NCBI GenBank assembly: GCA_017503325.1
Contig: JAFVTI010000014.1
Location: 1 to 38,382, forward strand
From: Clostridia bacterium
Lineage (GTDB): Bacteria; Bacillota; Clostridia; Oscillospirales; CAG-272
DNA length: 38,382 bases
Direction: 5' to 3'
Shown here piece by piece: positions 32,401-38,382 of this stretch; position 1 is the stretch's first letter; the number at the start of each line of letters is the position of its first letter. The notes beneath the pieces were generated by a model that made no database searches, had not been told where the DNA came from, and saw only the letters and a program-made list of their open reading frames with translations. Position numbers and translations under genes: made by a program.

Positions 32401-34763
32401 TCATACACCTTATTTCCGCTGGACGAGCGCACCGAGATCGACACGGGCGTGACGGTCAGCTTGCCCTGCGTGGTCTTGACGTCAAAGTTTTTGGTGACGT
32501 CGCGTCCGCGCGTGTCGGTAATGACGATTCCTGTAAATCCGACCGGGCAAGTACCCACGTCGGTCTGCGAGCCGGTCAGCGAGAAGGATACGTGATATCC
32601 GCTTACTCCCCATTCTACGCCCACGCCGTCATTTGGCAGATCTGCTGCCGAGAGCGGCGTACCGTCGTACTGCTTGGAGGCACTCGGCGCAGTCAGCGTA
32701 AGCCCGATGCCCTCGATCTTGATGGTGTTGCCCTCAAATCGGAAGTTATAATTCTTGGTGCGATCCGCTCCGCTGCTCTTGGCCACAACGGAAATATACT
32801 CCTCGGGAATGGTATAGGTATAAGAACCGACGTCCACGGGCACGGACACGACCTGTCCGTTCCTTTCATACACGATGGCATCCATGACGTTCGGCGAAAA
32901 CCTGACCACATGCCCCTTGCCCTCGTAATTCTCTATCAGCTGGTTATATCCGTCCGGCCGGGGTACGGTGACTACCTGGCCGTTATATTGCGTGGTAATG
33001 GGATCAAATTTGATGACCAGGGTGCGCTTTGCAACCGTCAGCTTGCCTTCTCCCGCAAGGCTCGCGGCATACCAATCCGTCGCGTCCACCGTCTTACCAA
33101 TGCCTTGCTTATGCATGATGCGGTACTGCACGCTGTAGGTGCTCTCGCCCGCCTCGGTCTGCGAGCCCTGCGTGCCGACAATCTCAATATAATCGTCACC
33201 AAGCAGCGCGCCGCCCACCACGTTGAAAAGCGTATCCGCGCTATACGCGGCGGGATCCAGAGGTGTGGCATCATAGGTTTTGAACAGAGGCTCAAGCTCC
33301 AGGCGCAACGGTGCGCCCTTTGCCACGGTCAGCGTGCCGTACGTCACCTTGAAGTCATAATTCTTGGTCACGTTTTTGCCGTCCGTGGACATGATCGTGT
33401 AATCCACGCGGTTGACGCAGCTGCCCGGCTCGGTCAAGGTAGCGGCATTCGAGGGAGAGAGCTTATGCCCGCGCGCAAGACTGCCCTGCACCACGCTGTA
33501 ATCCGTCCAGCTTTGCGCCTTGCCGTTATATACAAGTCCGTAGCTGTCGCCCGTGCGCACGTACAGCGTGCGCGGCTTGACGGTCAAAGAACCGAAATCG
33601 TACGTAATATCATAGTTTTTGGTCGTATCCTGATTGCCCCACATGACCTGCACCTGCACCTTGTTGTCCACGGGGCGGCTTGTGACGTCGGTCACGCCCG
33701 TTTTTGCGCTGTGCACAAGCTTGATATACTGCCCCGAGCAAAGCGTGCCGCTCTCGATGCGATATTCGCTTGTGTGCTGCATGATACCGCTGTATTCCAG
33801 CGTCACGTCGGGCGTGGAGATACGCAGAGGCCTCTTTTCGATGATGATCTTGCAAACGTCTACCTTAATGTCATAATAAGAGGTGCGATCCTGCCCCGAC
33901 TGCGAGAACACCTTGACACGCGCTGAGTTGTTATATCTGCCTGCGTCGCTTTGGTTGTTGGTGGCCACCACGCTGAGTGTATCGCCAAGCAGCAAAGAGC
34001 CCGATGTCTGGAAATAATGCGAGGTGCTGCCGCCAAGGCCGTCGTACACCTTGGTAATATCCACGGGTCTGCCGTTTTTCATTTCATTGGCCACAACGAC
34101 CGTCAGATCTCTTTTCTTGACCCTGATGGTGCCGCGCCCGCCCGAAAGCGAGTAGCCCGAGGTGACGTCGTTGCCCCCACGGTCACGGATGACCACGGAT
34201 GATGCATCGATGACCAGCACCATGCCGCCGCTTCCGTCATATTCATAAGACGCAGCGGCCGCCACGTCCACCTTGTGCCCCTTGGCCAGCTGCGACGAGG
34301 AGATTTCCCAATGCTTGCCGTATTCGGGTTTTTCACCGTACGGCACAGAGGCACCGAACTTTGCGCTGGGCGTCAGCCTGACCTCGCGGCGGTACAGCGT
34401 GATCGTGCTCTCCTCGCTATAGATCTTTTTGCCCAAAAATCCCTTGGTGATGACCGCGCGCACGCGGTAGCTGCCCGGAGTTGCAGGCTGCTCGGAAGAC
34501 CAAACATCGCTCCCCGCACGTGCATACTCGCACTCGTACGTGCCAAACAGCACAAAGCAATCGTACTCCGGCTTATCGCCGAACGCAACGTACTCCTGCT
34601 GCAAGGAAAGCTCTCCGAAGTAAATTCCGCGCAGCGAGAGATAGCCAAGCAACGCAACCGCTGCCACGATCAGCAGCACGATTGCGCACTTGACGCATAT
34701 TTTGAATATTCTGGCCGCGGGGAGATACCCTCTGACCTTTTTCTCATATGCCTCGTACATCAT
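29409..34763 (-). CDS. Giant membrane-anchored MBG/YDG-repeat protein
   Basis: This is a 1784-aa protein with one transmembrane segment (~21-45, FKICVKCAIVLLIVAAVALL), so most of it is outside the membrane. After a ~110-residue linker region there are about 17-18 repeats of 80-100 aa. Each starts with a strand then (V/Y)YDGxxL, has a central GSQTEVG-like turn, a xDVTxxY strand and ends GTLxV. This matches MBG/YDG-type beta-sandwich repeats of bacterial surface proteins. Some repeats lose the motif, for example the last, which ends SPVKYTLYDVIIQK. No sortase signal or enzyme domain was seen. It begins 30 nt after the transglutaminase gene, so the two form an operon. A role in adhesion or as a cell-surface stalk is inferred. 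Confidence 0.85.
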   Translation of the reverse strand: MMYEAYEKKVRGYLPAARIFKICVKCAIVLLIVAAVALLGYLSLRGIYFGELSLQQEYVAFGDKPEYDCFVLFGTYECEYARAGSDVWSSEQPATPGSYRVRAVITKGFLGKKIYSEESTITLYRREVRLTPSAKFGASVPYGEKPEYGKHWEISSSQLAKGHKVDVAAAASYEYDGSGGMVLVIDASSVVIRDRGGNDVTSGYSLSGGRGTIRVKKRDLTVVVANEMKNGRPVDITKVYDGLGGSTSHYFQTSGSLLLGDTLSVVATNNQSDAGRYNNSARVKVFSQSGQDRTSYYDIKVDVCKIIIEKRPLRISTPDVTLEYSGIMQHTSEYRIESGTLCSGQYIKLVHSAKTGVTDVTSRPVDNKVQVQVMWGNQDTTKNYDITYDFGSLTVKPRTLYVRTGDSYGLVYNGKAQSWTDYSVVQGSLARGHKLSPSNAATLTEPGSCVNRVDYTIMSTDGKNVTKNYDFKVTYGTLTVAKGAPLRLELEPLFKTYDATPLDPAAYSADTLFNVVGGALLGDDYIEIVGTQGSQTEAGESTYSVQYRIMHKQGIGKTVDATDWYAASLAGEGKLTVAKRTLVIKFDPITTQYNGQVVTVPRPDGYNQLIENYEGKGHVVRFSPNVMDAIVYERNGQVVSVPVDVGSYTYTIPEEYISVVAKSSGADRTKNYNFRFEGNTIKIEGIGLTLTAPSASKQYDGTPLSAADLPNDGVGVEWGVSGYHVSFSLTGSQTDVGTCPVGFTGIVITDTRGRDVTKNFDVKTTQGKLTVTPVSISVRSSSGNKVYDGKPMDNATQMTLISGNLIPGHVLGGSVNADYVTDVGTHKNDKVAPKVYTATGQDVTRNYLITLTPGRYTVKQAPLYIGAPIVEGEYTAKPYSGTCDATDYAQGLAQGQKVQLAVVSDGIELGVHPMRVTGCSVTDARGRDVSGNYDITYTDGEVEIVRRKITVTTGSKTVRYEDIPAVSTEIKVGGSGLIDGHEILGVFAYSEGLYEIGSVSNTLESLRIRNEGGRDVTDYYDISFVYGTLVVRPIEITLETGSAYQETYDGNVISAPYYERTKGQMLEGDVLYVSYQYANGVSDVGQWKNALTSIRVLDKDGNDVSYKYDFTVIEGTLEIANPYPLYMQSFDAEKVYDGLPLQNREYACLTELLEGHRVKGVNAVSLTRTGEKENRVTLIIADQNGREVTNNYEFIYDEGTLGTLRVTPRDLFVSVGHTEPVYNGSTILTVPQSQLKYQGLVHGESIVLEVGVDTPEIGDKTDPTFASPRVYNANGEDVTDCYNITTEGENLSVTVLPAPLTLYLPDRYSKEYDGYGVDLEQAGYEPIGLAPGHYVELDAPETPATDGAHTLRIRQYTVYDRNGEDVTANYEVTANKCTVTIYKKYIKLTSESASRHYNGQALVCHELKKYTIKGGFTVDVVFTGSQTEVGKSQNTFDVIVYDAQGNDVTAFCNVVKSFGTLEVWDQIKLTLTSGDALKIYDGTPLVCHELSDYKLPEGYSLEVVFTGERVEPGESENTFEVYVFSEDGEDVTDRFAITKQYGTLRVLENAADYELVLRSESASKTYDGEKLTCPELAPYELPEGFFLEVTFTGSQTEVGESENTFVARAYNEAGQELTIVYEYGTLEVSLDITVTAYEKTFTYDGTEKNCEKDDFWTQGLPEGFSVSVTFGAGLTVTGSKDVEMLDVRVFDQNGRDITAMCNLTVNTAKLTVLPRTLIVYVNGQSAENIAPVQGTLVGGHTMFAEYGEGGECYIEITDASGELVYSNRGDSPVKYTLYDVIIQK

Positions 34764-34793
34764 AAATCTACTCCGGAGTGTTTTTTGTTTCTT

Positions 34794-37700
34794 TTAAGGT
34801 GCCAGCACGGTCAAGGTGCCGGGCAGAATGGTAATCTGGTAATTTGCGGTCACGTCGCGACCGTAATTGTCAACGATACGGATCTTGGTCACCATGCTCT
34901 CGCCAATTCCCACGTTGGTCTGGCTGCCCGTAACAGTATACGAGTCAAACGCCTGACCCGGGGCAAGCGCACCCTTGACAAGCTCGTATCCGTCCGCGCG
35001 CAGGGGGCGACCGTCATACGTCTTTTGTGCGCTGTTTGTCTGCAGCGTCAGCTCGATCGGCCGAATGCGCAGCGATCCTGCCGAAATGCGCACGTCATAT
35101 TGATCGGAAATATCCATGCCGTCCGCGTCCAGAATGTGCCAATCGGGCAGGTTGGCAATGCTGCCAACGCCTTCAAGCACGGGCAGGGTGTAGATCAGCT
35201 CGTGTCCGCGTGCATACAGCGCGTCGGCGTCATATTCGAGCTGCGTGCCCTGCAGCGGGATGGCATCGTACGTTTTGGAAAGGCTCTCTGTGCTCATTGC
35301 CAGCTCGTACAAGTACACCTTGAGCGTGCCGCTTATACACTTGATATCGAAATTGTGCGTCACGTCCACGCCGTCAGCGTTGGTCACGACCACGTTTTCA
35401 ACCACGTTCTCGCTCTGCCCTACCTCGGTCTGCGAGCCATTGACGCTTGCGCTGACCTCATAAGTGCTTGCAAAATCTGCGTTTTTGAAGGAATAGGTAA
35501 AGGTCTGTGCCGTCAACACCTCGCCGTCGTAAACCTTTTTGCCCGAGGCTGCCACGACGCTCAGCGTCGGCCGTCTGACCTCAATGACGCCGTCACGGCG
35601 CACGATATGGTACTGCGAGGTGACGTCCTTGCCGGTTTCATCCTCGATGATGACCTTTCCGATCACCGACGCGCTCTGCCCTGCCTCGGTCTGCGAGCCG
35701 CTGACCTCAACGTAGACGATCTCGTGACCCTCTTGCAGGCTGCCGCTTGTGATGACCACGTGCTCAGCACGCACGGTGTAAGCAAGGCCGTTGTAGTAGC
35801 CGATCAGCTTGACCGGTGTCAGCTCCAGCGCATCTGCGGGGGTATCGCTGCTTACGCCCGGTGTGGGATCGATCCTGACCCAACCAAGACCCGGGATAAA
35901 GATCTCCACCCATGCGTGCGCATCTGCACCCTTGACCTCGGTCCACGTGCCGCTGACCGCATCCGTGCTGTATCCCACCACGTAGCGCGCGGGGATGCCC
36001 AGCGTGCGGTACAGGAGCGTTGCCGCGCTTGCAAAGTGGCGGCACACGCCGCTCTTCGACTCGGTCAGGAAATAAACCACCTCGTCCTTTCCTGCGGGGC
36101 AATCGGGGTAATTCAGATCATATACGGCTGCCGAGCGCACAAAGTCCGCCACGTCCTCAATGATCGACAAGCGGTTTGCCTCAAGCCCGTTTTTCTTTGC
36201 AATTTGTGCAAGGGCTTCGCGGGTAGATGAGGGCACGGACAGATACTGCGCGTACACAAACTCGGCATACGCCTGCAGCTCCTTGTCGTCATCGTCAAGT
36301 CCCGCCGCTGCGTAGCGCAAGGCCTCGGCATAGGAATACTCCCAGCTGTACGCCTCCAGCACGTACGCCATGGTAAAGGGCGCGGTGACGACGTCGTTGA
36401 CTGCACCCGCGGCACCCTCGGCGGTATAATCGGGAAGCAGATACTGGCTTCCGTAAATTTCAATATCATAGGTCGTGGCCACTTTGCCGTGTGCGGCCAG
36501 CGCGCGACCCGTGCTGTACAGCATATTATAGGATGCCGACGGATAGGTCATAGCCTCTCCCCAGCCCCAGCTGCCCGTGCTCTCGCGGTAAGCATACTCA
36601 CCGTAGCTCTTCCAGCGCAAATAGACCCGACCGCTCCTGTCCGCACGCACGCGGGCAGCGGTGGCATCCTGATTCTGCACGTCGTTATCAAGGCCGCCGT
36701 CATCCGAGATCTCGCCACCCGTCAAAGGAGAGGATGCGTAGACCTCCAGAATGCCGAACACGTATGCAATATCGTAGCGGTAGGTCACGTCCTCGCCCGT
36801 CGCCTCATCGATGATGATGACCGAAAAGGTGTTATCCGAAAAGCCGATCTCGGTCTGCGAGCCGGTAAAGAACGGAGAGATCACATGCCCATCCTCCAAC
36901 ACGCCCGACATCAGCGCATATTGCTCACAGGTCAAAGGCTCACCCGTATAGGGCGCGGATTTTGAGCCCGAGGAAATGGTCAGCTTTTCCATTTCATCAC
37001 GGTCAATGCCGTGAACGAGCGAGATCTCGTAATTGTACGTAACGTCCTCGGGGCCGATCAAGGGATCATAGACCTCACCCTGCTCGGCAAAGACGTGCAC
37101 GTCGTACAGCATAAACTCCACCGTACCCTCGGCATTCTTGACTGCATCCACGCGCGCGCTCATATTGTGCCCCTCGACAAGCGAGCCCTTGGTAATATAC
37201 CATTTGCCCTCGGGAAGCACGTCGCCCGTATGATTCTTGATGCACGGGCTTGCCGATATCTCAATGGGGCGCGGCTTGACCTCCAGCGTGCCCACGCGCA
37301 CGGTAATATCGTAATAGGACGCAACGTCACCGCCCGTGGAGCCGTCCGAGTACTTGTTGCGCACGCGAACAGAGATATTGTTGGTCACCGTGCCCACGTT
37401 GGTAACGCTTTCGGGGAAGGTCACGTCCAGGTAGTGATTATCCATCAATTCCCCGTCCACCGTGTAGGATTCGTAGCGCAATGGCGTGCCGTCGTAGAAC
37501 TTGGACGCGCCGTACGAGGTAACGGTAATGGGGCGCTTGAGCACGGTCAGCGTGCCGTAAATATAGGAAATTGAGAAATTGCGGTCAGCTGCCCCCTCTT
37601 TGTTGCGGATCGAGACGGCAAAGGTATTTTTGGAAGTACCGGGCACGGTCTGCTTCCCCGTGAACTTGGCGTCTGCCGTATATCCGCTCGGGAGCTTGCC

Positions 37701-38147
37701 TGTCACGATCTGCCAATCCTCATTGGTCAGCCATGCGCCGTCGTACACCTTTTGCGCGTCCTCGGATCTGAGCACCAGCTTGCAGGGAGAGACGGTCAGC
37801 TTGCCCGGGCGGGTTTCCAGCTTGTAATGATTGGTCACGTCTGCACCGATCTCGTCTACGATCTTAATGCGCACCACGTTTTCCATGCTGCCCACGTCAG
37901 TCAGCGAAGCATCAAATTCCGCCTCGATCCTGTGCCCCTTTTGCAGCTTGCCGCTCTTGATCTTGTATTCATGGCACTCCAGAGCCTCTCCGTCAAATTG
38001 CTTTTGTGCACTGCCTGCCACCACGACAAGCGCAGAAGGTCTTGTATCGATCACGCCCGTGACGATCAGACCCATATAAATTGCCAGCAGCATCACGATG
38101 CCAAGCACCGCGCTGCCGATCAGTACTGTCGAGGATTTTCTGTTCAT
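34794..38147 (-). CDS. Membrane-anchored transglutaminase-like protein with MBG/YDG repeats
   Basis: This is an 1117-aa protein. The ATG at 38147 is preferred because AAAGGA lies 9 nt upstream; upstream ATGs overlap that site. After a short positive N-terminus there is a membrane segment (~9-31). About five MBG/YDG repeats follow (~36-500), then a helical part, then a transglutaminase-like domain: SGVCRHFASAATLLYRTLGI with Cys702, DAHAWVEI with His744 and RIDPTPG with Asp760, a full catalytic triad. Four more repeats follow. Such domains crosslink or cleave peptide bonds. The substrate could be its partner protein with the same repeats, but this is inference. The pair has similar repeat signatures (GSQTxVG). 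Confidence 0.9.
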   Translation of the reverse strand: MNRKSSTVLIGSAVLGIVMLLAIYMGLIVTGVIDTRPSALVVVAGSAQKQFDGEALECHEYKIKSGKLQKGHRIEAEFDASLTDVGSMENVVRIKIVDEIGADVTNHYKLETRPGKLTVSPCKLVLRSEDAQKVYDGAWLTNEDWQIVTGKLPSGYTADAKFTGKQTVPGTSKNTFAVSIRNKEGAADRNFSISYIYGTLTVLKRPITVTSYGASKFYDGTPLRYESYTVDGELMDNHYLDVTFPESVTNVGTVTNNISVRVRNKYSDGSTGGDVASYYDITVRVGTLEVKPRPIEISASPCIKNHTGDVLPEGKWYITKGSLVEGHNMSARVDAVKNAEGTVEFMLYDVHVFAEQGEVYDPLIGPEDVTYNYEISLVHGIDRDEMEKLTISSGSKSAPYTGEPLTCEQYALMSGVLEDGHVISPFFTGSQTEIGFSDNTFSVIIIDEATGEDVTYRYDIAYVFGILEVYASSPLTGGEISDDGGLDNDVQNQDATAARVRADRSGRVYLRWKSYGEYAYRESTGSWGWGEAMTYPSASYNMLYSTGRALAAHGKVATTYDIEIYGSQYLLPDYTAEGAAGAVNDVVTAPFTMAYVLEAYSWEYSYAEALRYAAAGLDDDDKELQAYAEFVYAQYLSVPSSTREALAQIAKKNGLEANRLSIIEDVADFVRSAAVYDLNYPDCPAGKDEVVYFLTESKSGVCRHFASAATLLYRTLGIPARYVVGYSTDAVSGTWTEVKGADAHAWVEIFIPGLGWVRIDPTPGVSSDTPADALELTPVKLIGYYNGLAYTVRAEHVVITSGSLQEGHEIVYVEVSGSQTEAGQSASVIGKVIIEDETGKDVTSQYHIVRRDGVIEVRRPTLSVVAASGKKVYDGEVLTAQTFTYSFKNADFASTYEVSASVNGSQTEVGQSENVVENVVVTNADGVDVTHNFDIKCISGTLKVYLYELAMSTESLSKTYDAIPLQGTQLEYDADALYARGHELIYTLPVLEGVGSIANLPDWHILDADGMDISDQYDVRISAGSLRIRPIELTLQTNSAQKTYDGRPLRADGYELVKGALAPGQAFDSYTVTGSQTNVGIGESMVTKIRIVDNYGRDVTANYQITILPGTLTVLAP

Positions 38148-38190
38148 CTCGGACATCCTTTCTTGATAGTAAAATGTTTCGATTGTTTTC

Positions 38191-38214
38191 TGCGGGAGCA
38201 AGCCCCCGCCCTAC
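38191..38214 (+). repeat. 24-bp dispersed repeat, copy 2
   Basis: This stretch is identical to 16572-16595. It lies between the partial minus-strand gene and the transglutaminase gene, upstream of the latter's ribosome binding site. Confidence 0.75.
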
Positions 38215-38228
38215 GGGTTATTCTGGCA

Positions 38229-38382
38229 TCACGCCGCTCTTTCAAATCTGCGCAAATACTCCTTGCAAAGCTTCATGCGGTCGTAGCCGAACAGCTCGTC
38301 AAGATAATTGCAAAGCTCCTCTACGCTGTTGCGCACGTAGATGGGGTTCTGCGCCTCTAACTTTCTGAACACCTTCTTGGAC
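38229..38382 (-). CDS. C-terminal end of an unidentified protein (partial)
   Basis: The minus strand is open from the window edge to TGA at 38231-38229. The last 50 residues include KLEAQNPIYVRNSVEELCNY and GYDRMKLCKEYLRRFERA, which look helical and soluble. No family is recognised. The gene is in the same direction as the transglutaminase operon and 82 bp upstream of it, but a dispersed repeat sits between them. Confidence 0.65.
   Translation of the reverse strand, partial: SKKVFRKLEAQNPIYVRNSVEELCNYLDELFGYDRMKLCKEYLRRFERAA

Noticed and set aside
27307..38360. Long open frames antisense to ygiQ and to the two repeat-protein genes (up to 806 aa)
   Set aside because: They lie opposite well-supported genes with clear domains, lack ribosome sites and recognisable motifs, and are explained by codon bias in GC-rich coding DNA.

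Overview
The window looks like a chromosome segment of an endospore-forming member of the Clostridia (Bacillota). Evidence is a short spoVM-like gene, a CD1247-type acidic zinc-ribbon gene, remA, and a yicC-remA-rpoZ-priA-def-fmt-rsmB-rlmN-rsgA-thiN-spoVM order. The core genes are GC-rich. Species cannot be named from sequence alone.

Positions 1 to about 14,450 look like part of an integrated mobile element whose left end lies outside the window. It holds AT-rich cargo (a hypothetical protein, a broken TIR-like gene, a DUF3800-like protein and a HEPN-like protein), two small overlapping genes, and a ~950-bp non-coding array of phased repeats. These are followed by an excisionase-like gene, a small hypothetical gene, a candidate oriT region, mobC, a MobP3/MobL-type relaxase carrying Sel1-like repeats, and two tandem tyrosine recombinases. 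The first recombinase is broken by an in-frame TAG. A large AT-rich SIR2-domain gene on the minus strand, probably anti-phage cargo, closes the element. It lies just downstream of an intact tRNA-Pro(UGG), whose 3' end faces the element and is the probable integration site. No type IV secretion genes are visible, so the element appears mobilizable rather than self-conjugative, unless its left part carries them. Two further tRNA-Pro 5' halves, both ending at the anticodon loop, lie beyond the intact tRNA and suggest repeated integration here.

Positions 14,950 to 29,390 are core chromosome. On the minus strand are efp and the acidic zinc-ribbon gene. On the plus strand a long, tightly packed cluster covers translation, replication restart, rRNA modification, ribosome assembly, thiamine and sporulation, ending with ygiQ and a strong terminator. 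Several genes often found in this cluster in Bacillota (gmk, coaBC, prpC/prkC, rpe) are absent between their usual neighbours.

Positions 29,400 to 38,150 hold a minus-strand two-gene operon for very large membrane-anchored proteins built from MBG/YDG-like repeats. The upstream protein (1117 aa) has a transglutaminase-like domain with a visible Cys-His-Asp triad between repeats. The downstream one (1784 aa) is almost entirely repeats. The C-terminal end of an unidentified minus-strand gene closes the window.
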